From an uncultured Celeribacter sp. (GTDB lineage Bacteria > Pseudomonadota > Alphaproteobacteria > Rhodobacterales > Rhodobacteraceae): a stretch of 64,000 nt of DNA. Of the stretch, positions 8,901 through 17,035 are shown one piece after another. Numbering within the stretch: position 1 is the first letter of the stretch; each line of letters begins with the position of its first letter. The stretch covers positions 124,001 to 188,000 of the forward strand of contig NZ_OY781106.1 of the NCBI RefSeq assembly GCF_963676475.1, given 5' to 3'. A program made the translations under genes and the position numbers. The notes beneath the pieces are model-generated. The model had not been told where the DNA came from, did no database searches, and worked only from the letters and a program-made list of their open reading frames with translations.

Positions 8901-9707
8901 CTATCTGAAAATTTGCGACATAAGCCGGGGGCGTTTTGTGCGGCCCTGCGGCAGGTGGCGGTTCAACCGTTTTCCGATCAGGCCAAAGATCGTGATGATA
9001 CAGAGTGTCACCAGCACGAAATAGCACGCCAAAATCGGATAGGGGATGAAGGGGTTAAAGGTCTTGTCGGCAAAATAGGAGGCGTAATAGAGCGCGTCGC
9101 CTTTTTGCTGCAAGGCCGGGAAGCCGGAGAAGAACACCAGCGTGGTCGAGTGAAAGATAAAGATCGCCTCGTTGGTATAGGCGGGCCAGGCGAGCCGCAG
9201 CATGGTCGGCCAGACGATGCGACGGAACCGCGGCCAGCCGGAGAAGCCATAGGCATCGGCGCTTTCCAGATCGCCTTTCGGCACGGCCATGAGCGCGCCA
9301 AAGAAGATTTCGGCGGAATAGGCGGTGGTGTTGAGCCAGAGGACAATCGCGGCACCGAGCCAGGCGTCCGTCAGATTGCCAAACAGGGGGAAGGCCTGTT
9401 TGAGGCTCAGGAAGAGGAAGTAGCCAAAGAAGAACTGGATGAACAACGGCGAGCCGCGGAACACGAAAATGAACCACTCGGCGGGTTTGCGGATGGCTTT
9501 GTTCGAGGAGGCTTTCGCGAGCGCAATCGCCTGCGCCGAGAAAAAGCCGAAGAGGATCGCCAGAAGGCCGAAATAGATGTTCCACAACATGCCCGAGCCG
9601 ATCAGCGTCACCTGATCGCAAAGCGTGATGTCGGTGGTCGGCAAGCGGCGTTCGCCAAAGCCCAAAGAGCGGAAGGCGTAGCTTGCGATGGTCTCTGAAC
9701 AGCTCAT
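8901..9707 (-). CDS. ABC transporter permease, HisM/GlnP type
   Basis: 268-residue inner-membrane permease of the polar amino acid/opine family, with five to six hydrophobic segments and the EAA loop around ESADAYGFSGWPRFRRIVWP that contacts the ATPase. The start at 9707 is chosen because it gives an ATGA four-base overlap with the preceding permease. The open frame extends further upstream, but that part is antisense-frame read-through of the neighbour. The partner permease, binding protein and ATPase are all in the same operon. Confidence 0.92.
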   Translation of the reverse strand: MSCSETIASYAFRSLGFGERRLPTTDITLCDQVTLIGSGMLWNIYFGLLAILFGFFSAQAIALAKASSNKAIRKPAEWFIFVFRGSPLFIQFFFGYFLFLSLKQAFPLFGNLTDAWLGAAIVLWLNTTAYSAEIFFGALMAVPKGDLESADAYGFSGWPRFRRIVWPTMLRLAWPAYTNEAIFIFHSTTLVFFSGFPALQQKGDALYYASYFADKTFNPFIPYPILACYFVLVTLCIITIFGLIGKRLNRHLPQGRTKRPRLMSQIFR

Positions 9708-10516
9708 GCGCCCGCTCCCGCTTTGCGCATGGCCTCGCCTGCGGCGGTGGCTTGGCCGTGGGAGAGCTTGCGGGTGATGCGGTTCAGGACCACTTCGGAG
9801 ACTTTGGTGAAGAGCAAGTAGAACACCAGAAGCCCGAAGAAATAATACATCCGCCAGTCGCCATGCGGGTAGTCGGTGAAGCGCGCGGTCTTGGTCCCGC
9901 CCAGTTCCTTGGCCCAATAGACCACATCCTCGACCCCCAAGAGGAACAGCAAAGGCGTGGCCTTGATCAGTACCATCCAGAGGTTCGACAGACCGGGCAG
10001 GGCATAGGTCCACATCTGCGGCACCATGATGCGCCAAAAGGTCTGACGCTTGGTCATGCCGTAGGCTTCGGCGGTCTCGATCTGGCCATGGGGCACGGCC
10101 TTAAACGCGCCCGCGACGACATTGCCCGCGAAGGCGCCAAAGACGATGGCAAAGGTCAGAACCGCCAGCGCAAAGCCGTAAATCTGGTGATAGATCTCGG
10201 GCGCGGAATTCTGCGGCAGCTTGGCGGCGGCGCAGACGACGAAATCATTGCCCTGACGGATCGGCTGATCCCAGTCCGAACAGAGAACCTGATGGCGCAT
10301 CCACTCCAGACCCTGGTCGAGCGCGATGACGAAAAACAGGAAAAACGCGATGTCCGGCACGCCGCGCACGATGGCCATATAGAGGTTAGACAGCCATTTC
10401 ACGGGAACAAGATGCGACCGGGAACCTGCTGCTGCGCCAAAGCCAAACCCAAGCGCCAGAGGCGCGGTGACCGCCAAAAGCAAAAGCACCGTCCCAAAGG
10501 AGGTGTAGAAAGCCAT
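9704..10516 (-). CDS. ABC transporter permease, HisQ/GlnP type
   Basis: 270-residue permease with an N-terminal membrane anchor, a large loop (about residues 85-120) and the EAA motif ETAEAYGMTKRQTFWRIMVP. It pairs with the downstream permease, with which it overlaps by four bases (ATGA). The longer periplasmic loop is typical of the first permease in this family. The ligand is probably an amino acid or amine, judging from the adjacent gamma-glutamyl ligases. Confidence 0.92.
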   Translation of the reverse strand: MAFYTSFGTVLLLLAVTAPLALGFGFGAAAGSRSHLVPVKWLSNLYMAIVRGVPDIAFFLFFVIALDQGLEWMRHQVLCSDWDQPIRQGNDFVVCAAAKLPQNSAPEIYHQIYGFALAVLTFAIVFGAFAGNVVAGAFKAVPHGQIETAEAYGMTKRQTFWRIMVPQMWTYALPGLSNLWMVLIKATPLLFLLGVEDVVYWAKELGGTKTARFTDYPHGDWRMYYFFGLLVFYLLFTKVSEVVLNRITRKLSHGQATAAGEAMRKAGAGA

Positions 10517-10623
10517 GTGCTTTCCCGTTGTCAGAAAACAGCTCAGCCAGGCGAGGCGGTCGAGCGTGTCAGGATCGGCGCAATAGGAAAAGATGGGACA
10601 CCTGTTTGGCGGGGATCGGGAAA

Positions 10624-10651
10624 GGGCAGGGCACGCGTTTGCGCCCTGCCC
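10624..10651 (-). promoter_or_regulatory. Intercistronic stem-loop between binding-protein and permease genes
   Basis: GGGCAGGGC and GCCCTGCCC form a nine-base-pair stem with a ten-base loop and no T run, placed just after the binding-protein gene. Such structures commonly stabilise the upstream mRNA so that binding protein exceeds permease. Confidence 0.6.
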
Positions 10652-10670
10652 AGAAGGTCACGAGATGGGA

Positions 10671-11390
10671 TTATTCGAAGATCGGGCTGTCGCCACCCAG
10701 ATATTCGAGAATCATCTCGTTGAGCGAGCCATCTTCTTTCATGGAAACAATGGCCTCATCGAATTTGGCGCGCAGCTCCGGGTCGGATTTGCGGAACCCC
10801 ATGCCGATGCCGATGGACAGGGCGATGTCTTCCCCCACCCACATGGCGGTGCCTTCCTCGACCACGGGCACGAGCGTGTCTTTGTCGGCAAAGACCGCAT
10901 CCGCTTCGCCTGCGAGCATGGCGGCGAGGCTGTCCTCGAAGGACGGGAATTCCAAAAGGGTGGCGCCGGTGTCGACAACGTGCTGAGACTGGATCGTCGA
11001 GGCCTGTGCCGCGATCACGCCACCTTCGAGGTCCACACCCTCAGACATGGCGGCATAGGAGGAATAGGACGGCGGGGTGTAGTTTTCGGAAAAGTCGATC
11101 TTTTCTTTGCGGGCGTCGGTGATCGACATGCCGGCGATGATGGCATCGTAGTTGCCGGACAGGAGGTTCGGGATGATCGAATCCCAGTCGTTGGTCACCC
11201 ATTCGCATTCCAGCTCGGCGCGGGCGCAAAGCTCGTCGCCCAGAACGCGCTCGAAACCGGCCACTTCGCCGTTGTCGTCGATGTAGTTGTACGGAGGGTA
11301 GGCGCCCTCAGTGCCCAGACGGATGGTCTCGGCGGAGGCGGCGCCTGCCAAAAGGGCGAGGGCGGCGGCGGAAAGAAGGATGTTCTTCAT
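10671..11390 (-). CDS. Periplasmic substrate-binding protein, family 3
   Basis: 239-residue amino-acid-type solute-binding protein. It begins with a clear signal peptide (MKNILLSAAALALLAGAASA) followed by ETIRLGTEGAYPPYNYID, the family-3 opening. Later segments (YDAIIAGMSITDARKEKIDFS and the LAAMLAGEADAVFAD stretch) line the ligand cleft. It is followed by the permeases after a stem-loop and preceded by the ATPase. The ligand is not readable from sequence; the context of gamma-glutamyl-amine ligases favours an amine, polyamine or basic amino acid. Confidence 0.93.
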   Translation of the reverse strand: MKNILLSAAALALLAGAASAETIRLGTEGAYPPYNYIDDNGEVAGFERVLGDELCARAELECEWVTNDWDSIIPNLLSGNYDAIIAGMSITDARKEKIDFSENYTPPSYSSYAAMSEGVDLEGGVIAAQASTIQSQHVVDTGATLLEFPSFEDSLAAMLAGEADAVFADKDTLVPVVEEGTAMWVGEDIALSIGIGMGFRKSDPELRAKFDEAIVSMKEDGSLNEMILEYLGGDSPIFE

Positions 11391-11419
11391 GTGAAATCTC
11401 CCATTGGTAGCGCTTATGG

Positions 11420-12211
11420 TTAGGCCGGAACAGTCGCGCTGAGGAACTGTTTGAGCCGTTCGGATTTGGGCGCACCGAAGAGGTCGGACGGCTTGCCCTC
11501 CTCCTCGATCAGTCCCTTGTGAAGGAACACGACATGGTCGGAAATATCCGCGGCCATGCGCATGTCATGGGTTACGATGATCATCGTGCGGCCCTCTTCG
11601 GCCAGCGCCTTGATCACCTTGATCACCTCTTGTTCCAGCTCCGGATCGAGCGCGGAGGTGGGTTCGTCGAACAACAATGCCTGCGGCTCCATGCAAAGCG
11701 CGCGGGCGATGGCGGCGCGTTGCTGCTGGCCGCCCGACATTTGCGCCGGGTAGACATCGCATTTGTCGCCGATGCCGACCTTGTCGAGATACATCCGGGC
11801 CTTTTCCTCGACCTCCTTGCGGTCGCGTCCCATCACCGTGATCGGCGCTTCCATGACGTTTTGCAGGATGGTCATATGGGCCCAGAGGTTGAACTGTTGG
11901 AACACCATCGACAGGTTGGTGCGGATGCGGGTGACCTGTTTGCGATCGCTGGGGCGGCGGTGCAGACCTTCGCCTGTCCAACTGATGGGTTCGCCATTGA
12001 ACAGAATCTCGCCCTTCTGGCTGTCCTCCAACAGGTTGGCGCAGCGCAAAAGCGTGGATTTCCCCGACCCCGACGAGCCGATGAGCGAAGTCACATGGCC
12101 GCGGGGCGCGGTCATGGAGACGCCTTTCAACACTTCGAGGTCTCCGTAGGATTTGTGCAAATCACGGATTTCGATGACGGGCGTTTCGGAATTTGAATCT
12201 TTGGTCAGCAT
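11420..12211 (-). CDS. ABC transporter ATPase, HisP/GlnQ type
   Basis: 263-residue cytoplasmic ATPase with Walker A GSSGSGKST (about residue 43), signature MSGGQQQRAAIARAL, Walker B ALLFDEPTSALD and switch His in VTHDMRMA. ATG 12211 is preferred over a TTG two codons earlier. It is the first gene of the minus-strand transporter/ligase cluster, and a TTTGATCAAA palindrome sits about 75 bases ahead. It energises the two permeases downstream. Confidence 0.94.
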   Translation of the reverse strand: MLTKDSNSETPVIEIRDLHKSYGDLEVLKGVSMTAPRGHVTSLIGSSGSGKSTLLRCANLLEDSQKGEILFNGEPISWTGEGLHRRPSDRKQVTRIRTNLSMVFQQFNLWAHMTILQNVMEAPITVMGRDRKEVEEKARMYLDKVGIGDKCDVYPAQMSGGQQQRAAIARALCMEPQALLFDEPTSALDPELEQEVIKVIKALAEEGRTMIIVTHDMRMAADISDHVVFLHKGLIEEEGKPSDLFGAPKSERLKQFLSATVPA

Positions 12212-12284
12212 TGCCAAGAGTTAGGGCTAATCTTTCGGCAGATGCAACAATCATCAGCAGAATACCGCAGCGTCCCGCCGGGTT

Positions 12285-12294
12285 TTTGATCAAA
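12285..12294. promoter_or_regulatory. TTTGATCAAA palindrome upstream of the ABC operon
   Basis: A ten-base perfect palindrome shared with the site at 7519-7530. It lies 74-83 bases upstream of the first gene of the operon. It is a candidate operator, inferred from repetition and position only. Confidence 0.5.
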
Positions 12295-12400
12295 TCTAGG
12301 GCTCTCGCCTAGGGCTTAGGCGGGGTTGGGGGCAAACACTTTCGTTTGTCGCGCTCAGGTTGTTCTGTGCCAAAGATGGAGGCGGAGGACGATTCTCGCT

Positions 12401-12841
12401 TTAGAGGCTGGCTTCAACCCTCTGTCGCGCCAGCGCGCTGTCCTGATCCTTGACGCCCAAAAGGTTGGCAACCAGACGCAGCAAAGCGTCCTCATCCTCA
12501 TCGCGCACACCGTCGGCCAGAACCACGGACCAAAGCCCTTCGATCACGCCGATACGCTCCTCCAAAGGCACGGCCTCTTTCAGCGCGCGGGTGAAGCGCA
12601 CCGTGTCGGGCGCCTCGGATTCCAACTGTTCGGCTTCGGCACGCAGGCTCGCGGCCTCAAAGGGCCCAAGCTCATAGCGCGTCATCAACAGCTTTTCGAT
12701 CCGCTGCGCCTCTTCGGGGGCGTAATGCCCATCCGAGCGCGCCACACGCACCAAAAGTGCGGCCATCGCGCGGCGCGCGTCATTGTTTTTCAAAGGCGCG
12801 GGCGCCGGTTGCAGCAGGGTTTTGAGAAAATCGCCAAACAT
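12401..12841 (-). CDS. TerB-like tellurite-resistance family protein
   Basis: 146 residues, all-helical. The LLVRVARSDGHYAPEE segment and the repeated ADGVRDEDEDALLRLVA segment match the paired acidic motifs of the TerB/DjlA-N fold. There is no signal peptide. TerB folds are thought to be metal- or membrane-associated scaffolds; stand-alone copies like this one have no settled function and no ter operon is nearby. It lies 42 bases after the broken hydrolase gene on the same strand. Confidence 0.78.
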   Translation of the reverse strand: MFGDFLKTLLQPAPAPLKNNDARRAMAALLVRVARSDGHYAPEEAQRIEKLLMTRYELGPFEAASLRAEAEQLESEAPDTVRFTRALKEAVPLEERIGVIEGLWSVVLADGVRDEDEDALLRLVANLLGVKDQDSALARQRVEASL

Positions 12842-12883
12842 AAGAAGGGATATAGGGCAGGGCGCGGGTTTGGGGAAGCCTTC

Positions 12884-13743
12884 TCAGGTATCACGATTTT
12901 GCGCTTGGGTGAGCGACGTCACCAGAAGGGTGTCCAAAACGGCGGCCACGATGGCCTCCGGGCGATCCTCTTGCATCAGATGGCCTGAGGTCGGAACAGA
13001 CACAAGCGGACGGCCGGAGATCAAGGCAGCCAGTGCCTCGCCCTTTTCATGTGGGATCCATGCATCTTCTTGTCCCAAAGCACGGTGACGGGACAGTCCA
13101 TTTTTGCATAACGGCCCTCGATCTCATCGGTGTGGCGCTGATCCATCTGGGCGATTTGCCGGTAAAAGGCCGGTTGCCCAACCGGACCGAGCCAAGGTGC
13201 GCTGTAGAGGGTCAATGCCTCTTCGGACAGCGGGAGATGTGCGGCGGTTTGTAGATAGGCACGTAACAGGGCGCTGTGCATATAGTCTGGCATCGTGGCA
13301 AAGGCAGCCTCGTGCTGGCGGACATGCTGCACGAAGGGCGAGCCCCAGGGCGCCAGCGCGACGGCATCGAAAATCGTCAGCGAGGCATAGCGCAATCCGT
13401 TGAGGTAATAGCCACGCAAAGCGGTGGCGCCGCCGAAATCATGGGCCAACACATCCGGGCGGGTGTCGCCCCATTCTGATCCCCAATGGGAAAACAGAGC
13501 GGCCAGTATCCGGTTTTGTACGGCAAGCGATACATCCTGGCCCTCACGTTTTTCGGACAGGCCGTAGCCCGCCATATCGTGGTAATAGACGGTTCTGTGC
13601 GGGGCCAGATGCGGCACGATCCGGCGCCAGACCTGTGCGGAGAACGGCGTGCCGTGCAGCGCCACAAGCGGTGGGCCATTGCCGAGTTTTCCCCAGCGGA
13701 TGGCGTGGCCTTCGATCAGCTCTGTGTTCGGCAGCTCCAGCAT
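12884..13743 (-). pseudogene. Alpha/beta hydrolase interrupted by a one-base frameshift
   Basis: The N-terminal part (13743 down to about 13070) reads a normal alpha/beta hydrolase: LVALHGTPFSAQVWRRIVPHL, then VLAHDFGGATALR as the nucleophile-elbow region (an Asp, as in haloalkane-dehalogenase/epoxide-hydrolase relatives). After CPVTVLW the frame yields nonsense and stops at 13021. In the next frame the expected GQEDAWIPHEKG...TSGHLMQED tail continues to 12884 and carries the catalytic His. Adding one G to the GGG run near 13075 restores a protein of about 286 residues. Either a true loss-of-function mutation or a homopolymer sequencing error; the otherwise intact tail favours a very recent event or an error. 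Confidence 0.85.
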
Positions 13744-13759
13744 GGCGTCATCTCATATT

Positions 13760-13777
13760 GTCATTTAGCTAAGTAAC
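13760..13777. promoter_or_regulatory. Candidate ArsR operator between hydrolase and regulator
   Basis: An imperfect palindrome centred on TTAGCTAA (13765-13772), with 14 of 18 positions symmetric, in the 37-base gap between divergent genes. ArsR proteins bind such AT-rich dyads. The assignment is by position. Confidence 0.45.
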
Positions 13778-13780
13778 TAT

Positions 13781-14134
13781 ATGATGGTGCCTATGAACAG
13801 ATCAACCCAAATCGAAATCCGGATCAAAGCGATGGCCAGTGCGCAGCGTCTCAAGGTCCTGCATCTGCTGGCAGACCCCGCGCGGCATTTCGGGCATCAA
13901 TGGTCGGCTGACCCGGTGGAGTTTGGTGTCTGCATGACAATGATCGCCGAGGCGCTGGGCGTCTCACAGCCGACAGCGAGCCGTCATCTGGACCTCTTGC
14001 GCCAGGCCGGGTTCATCACGGTGCAAAAGCACCTGAAATGGTCCTATTGCAAGCGCAACGAACCCGCGATCCGGGACTATGTGGCCTGGCTGGGTCAAGA
14101 GCTTGACGTCACACCCGCTCAGACAACGGGCTGA
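13781..14134 (+). CDS. ArsR-family winged-helix repressor
   Basis: 117 residues with a winged helix-turn-helix: the recognition region is MTMIAEALGVSQPTASRHL and the wing GFITVQKHLKWSYCKR. The ATG at 13793 (MNRSTQIEI) is an equally possible start. It is divergent from the frameshifted hydrolase with a dyad in the shared gap, so it probably represses that gene and itself. Only one Cys lies near the DNA-binding helix (FGVCMTM) and no CxC metal motif is seen, so the signal is unlikely to be a classical ArsR metal site. Confidence 0.88.
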   Translation: MMVPMNRSTQIEIRIKAMASAQRLKVLHLLADPARHFGHQWSADPVEFGVCMTMIAEALGVSQPTASRHLDLLRQAGFITVQKHLKWSYCKRNEPAIRDYVAWLGQELDVTPAQTTG

Positions 14135-14164
14135 CGTCTTGGCCTTTGAGGGGCTTACAGAAAG

Positions 14165-15076
14165 TTAGTATTTCCGAGGGACGTAAAGCTCCGGCGGCAG
14201 CACGGCGCGCTCGTAGTCTTTCTTGTAGATCCGCTCCGGCAAATGCACGTCCTCATGGTCGATTTCGTGATAATCGAACATCGACAACAGGTGGTCGATG
14301 CAATTCAACCGCGCGCGTTTCTTGTCATTGCCTTCGACGATATACCACGGCGCCTCGGGGATATTGGTGCGGAAGAAGGTGTCTTCCTTCGCCTTGGTGT
14401 AATCCTCCCAACGGATGCGCGATTGCAGGTCCATCGGCGAGAGTTTCCACTGTTTCATCGGGTCGTGAATGCGCATGAGGAATCGCATCTGCTGTTCCTC
14501 GTCGGTGATCGAGAACCAGTATTTGATCACCTTGATGCCCGACCGCACCAGCATACGTTCGAATTCGGGAACGTCCTGAAAGAATTGTTCGACCTGATCC
14601 TCATCGGCAAAGCCCATGACGCGTTCGACACCCGAGCGGTTGTACCAGGAGCGGTCGAAGAGCACCATTTCGCCCGCCGCCGGCAGATGCGGCACGTAGC
14701 GTTGGAAATACCATTGCGATTTTTCGCGGTCCGACGGCGCGGGGAGCGCCACGACGCGTACGACACGCGGATTAAGGCGCTGGGTGATGCGTTTGATCAC
14801 GCCGCCCTTGCCCGCAGAATCGCGGCCTTCGAACAGGACAACCACTTTCTCGCCCGTATGTTCGATCCAGTCGTGCAGCTTGATCAACTCGGCCTGAAGC
14901 CGCAACAGCTCGCGGAAATAGACCGAGCGTTCGAGCATGTCGGGATGCTCTTTTTGGTAAATTTTCTTGATCTCACGCGACAGGATGGAGTCCTCAAGCT
15001 CAATCTCCCATTCCTCGTCCAGCGTGTCCGCGAGTTCCGCTTCCAGCCAGTCCTGGGCTTCCTTGTCAAAGCTCAT
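14165..15076 (-). CDS. ppk2: Polyphosphate kinase 2
   Basis: 303-residue PPK2-family enzyme that transfers phosphate between polyphosphate and nucleoside diphosphates. The Walker-A-like loop FEGRDSAGKGG (about residue 85), the VALPAPSDREKSQWYFQRYV lid region and Walker B FDRSWYNR are all present. Length fits the single-domain class I group, common in Rhodobacterales. It is transcribed alone, minus strand, with the ArsR gene converging from the left. Together with PHA synthesis at the left edge this gives two storage polymers in the window, but the genes are not linked. Confidence 0.94.
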   Translation of the reverse strand: MSFDKEAQDWLEAELADTLDEEWEIELEDSILSREIKKIYQKEHPDMLERSVYFRELLRLQAELIKLHDWIEHTGEKVVVLFEGRDSAGKGGVIKRITQRLNPRVVRVVALPAPSDREKSQWYFQRYVPHLPAAGEMVLFDRSWYNRSGVERVMGFADEDQVEQFFQDVPEFERMLVRSGIKVIKYWFSITDEEQQMRFLMRIHDPMKQWKLSPMDLQSRIRWEDYTKAKEDTFFRTNIPEAPWYIVEGNDKKRARLNCIDHLLSMFDYHEIDHEDVHLPERIYKKDYERAVLPPELYVPRKY

Positions 15077-15160
15077 GATGTACTCCTGTCTCCCGTCTTG
15101 AAATCCGCCAGTGGCGGCGCAAATGCTTTGCCGCTTTAACCACTCATATATGACGGTTTC

Positions 15161-15754
15161 TTAATGGAAAAGGATCGGCAGCAGCGAGGCGACCAAAAGA
15201 GCGGCCATTGTCCAGTTAAACGCCACCAAACGGCGCGGATTGGTCAAAATCCGGCGCATTTCCTGACCGAGCCAGGCCCAGATGGTGATCGCGGGCACGT
15301 TCATGCACATGAACCCAATGGCGACAATCCCTGCCGCAATCCATGTGGTGTCCTGCGCGTAATTGGTCTGCGCGCCGATCGCCATGATCCAGGCTTTGGG
15401 ATTGACCCATTGAAAGGCGGCGGCTTGCAGCGTGGTCATCGGCGTGCCGCCCGCTTCGCCCTCTTTCGGCGCGGAGGCATGCGCGATTTTCCACGCGAGC
15501 CAAAGCATGTAGAGCACCGCGACCACCAACATGACCTGACGGAGCAGCGGAAAGGTTTCAAAAGCTTCAGCCAGACCCAGCCCGACGATGAAGACCATCG
15601 AAGTAAAGCCGAGCGTGATCCCGGCCATATGCGGCAGCGTCCGGTTCACGCCAAAATTGGCGCCCGAGGCCAGAAGCATCAGGTTGTTTGGCCCCGGTGT
15701 GACCGAGGTGACGAAGGCAAAGGCCAAAAGGGCGAGGAAGAGTGTCGTATCCAT
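15161..15754 (-). CDS. LysE/RhtB-family amino-acid exporter
   Basis: 197-residue inner-membrane exporter with about six hydrophobic segments and the family opening FVTSVTPGPNNLML (about residues 14-27). ATG 15754 is preferred to a TTG ten codons earlier. It is divergent from an Lrp/AsnC regulator, the classic exporter-sensor arrangement in which the regulator senses the exported amino acid. The substrate is unknown. Confidence 0.9.
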   Translation of the reverse strand: MDTTLFLALLAFAFVTSVTPGPNNLMLLASGANFGVNRTLPHMAGITLGFTSMVFIVGLGLAEAFETFPLLRQVMLVVAVLYMLWLAWKIAHASAPKEGEAGGTPMTTLQAAAFQWVNPKAWIMAIGAQTNYAQDTTWIAAGIVAIGFMCMNVPAITIWAWLGQEMRRILTNPRRLVAFNWTMAALLVASLLPILFH

Positions 15755-15837
15755 GGCGGTGAGATTAATCTTTCTCTTGTGCAATGGGCGTGCAAAGATC
15801 GTGTGTGAATAAAGGTATTTTGCAAGATATCACGACT

Positions 15838-16281
15838 ATGGATCAGGTTGATGAAAAAATATTGCGCGAACTGGCGCGGGACGGGCGGTTGAGCAATCTC
15901 GATTTGGCCGACCGTATTGGTCTGTCGCCCTCGGCCACCTCGCGCCGCGTCAGCGAGCTTGAGCGCTCAGGCGTGATCCGGGGCTACCGCGCGGTGATTG
16001 ATCGTGACCAAGTCGGGCAGGGGTTTCTGGCCTATATCACCGTGGGGTTGTCCGTGCACAACAAGGCCTCGCAGAAAGGCTTTGAGGCGGCGATGGCCGC
16101 AGCCCCCGAGGTCAAGGAATGCCACAATATTGCGGGAGTCTTCGAATATCTCCTGCGCGTCGAGGCGGCGGATATGAATGCCTACAAACGGTTTCATACC
16201 GAGGTGCTGGGCACGGTGCCGAATGTCGCCTCGATCACCTCCTATATCGTGATGGAAAGCCCGAAGGACCTGCGCGGGTGA
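15838..16281 (+). CDS. Lrp/AsnC-family transcriptional regulator
   Basis: 147 residues: N-terminal helix-turn-helix (LSNLDLADRIGLSPSATSRRV, with ELERSGVIRGY beyond it) and a C-terminal RAM effector domain ending in TSYIVMESPKD. ATG 15838 is chosen as the canonical MDQVDEKILRELARDGR opening. It is divergent from the LysE exporter, 83 bases apart, and is likely its amino-acid-responsive activator. Local regulation is inferred from gene arrangement. Confidence 0.92.
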   Translation: MDQVDEKILRELARDGRLSNLDLADRIGLSPSATSRRVSELERSGVIRGYRAVIDRDQVGQGFLAYITVGLSVHNKASQKGFEAAMAAAPEVKECHNIAGVFEYLLRVEAADMNAYKRFHTEVLGTVPNVASITSYIVMESPKDLRG

Positions 16282-16357
16282 TCTGCGTCTTTTGAGTATT
16301 TCCTACTGCAATGAAGCAGACAGGCGTGGTAGGTCGGGGCAACAGAAAGCAGGCCCC

Positions 16358-16984
16358 ATGTATCGACCGAACAATTCCGCCATCGACGATCCCGCCATGC
16401 TGCGCCATGTGATGGCGGAGATCGGCTTTGCCGCGCTTGTCACGCCGCATGACGAGGGCATCGAAATTTCGCATTTGCCTGTGGTGGTGCGCGAAGAGGC
16501 CGGCGAGACCGTCATCGAGACTCATCTGGCGCGGGCCAATCCGCATTGGAAATTGGCCGGTGCCGGGTCGGTTTTGATCTTTCAGGGGCCGCAAGCCTAT
16601 ATCTCGCCATCGTTTTACCCGTCGAAACAGGTGGATGGCAAAGTCGTGCCGACCTGGGCCTATATCGTGGTCCATGCCCACGGCGCCTTTGAGGCTTTTA
16701 ACGACACGGAGGGCCTTGGCGCGCATCTCGAGGCGCTGACCAATCGGCACGAAGCCGGACGCGCGAAGCCTTGGGCGGTGTCGGACGCGCCCGTGCCCTA
16801 TGTCGCGGCTTTGAAACGCGGCATCGTGGGGCTGCGGTTCCGGCCAGAGCGGCTTGAGGGCAAATGGAAGGTCAATCAGCATAAAAGTGCTGAGGATCGC
16901 CAAGGGACCTATCAGGGGCTGATGCAGTCGGGCGAGCAGGGCGTCGATCTGGCGCAGGCTTTGGCGAGTTTTTCGGAAGACTAA
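16358..16984 (+). CDS. PaiB-like FMN-binding protein
   Basis: 208 residues of the FMN-binding negative transcriptional regulator (PaiB) family, a split-barrel flavin fold. Visible features are the opening MYRPNNSAIDDPAML, the FQGPQAYISPSFYPSKQ stretch and PTWAYIVVHAHG, then KWKVNQHKSAEDR near the C-terminus. PaiB in Bacillus affects sporulation and protease genes, but no DNA-binding motif is evident and the proteobacterial role is uncertain. The start follows AAAGCAGG. It ends at a bidirectional terminator. Confidence 0.85.
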   Translation: MYRPNNSAIDDPAMLRHVMAEIGFAALVTPHDEGIEISHLPVVVREEAGETVIETHLARANPHWKLAGAGSVLIFQGPQAYISPSFYPSKQVDGKVVPTWAYIVVHAHGAFEAFNDTEGLGAHLEALTNRHEAGRAKPWAVSDAPVPYVAALKRGIVGLRFRPERLEGKWKVNQHKSAEDRQGTYQGLMQSGEQGVDLAQALASFSED

Positions 16985-16985
16985 A

Positions 16986-17013
16986 CAAAAGGCGCCCCGT
17001 GAGGCGCCTTTTC
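16986..17013. terminator. Bidirectional terminator between paiB-like gene and rpiB
   Basis: AAAAGGCGCC and GGCGCCTTTT form a ten-base-pair hairpin with a CCGTGA loop, between convergent genes. Confidence 0.9.
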
Positions 17014-17035
17014 AAATCCGTTCTGAGCGAGGCGT

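Noticed and set aside
8901..10037. Longer start for the second permease
   Set aside because: The extra 110 residues are out-of-frame translation of the first permease; the ATGA overlap at 9707 fixes the start.
9683..10723. 346-residue plus-strand open frame
   Set aside because: Antisense to the two permease and binding-protein genes, without motifs.
12285..12294. FNR/FnrL binding site
   Set aside because: FNR half-sites need a four-base spacer (TTGAT-N4-ATCAA); here they abut.
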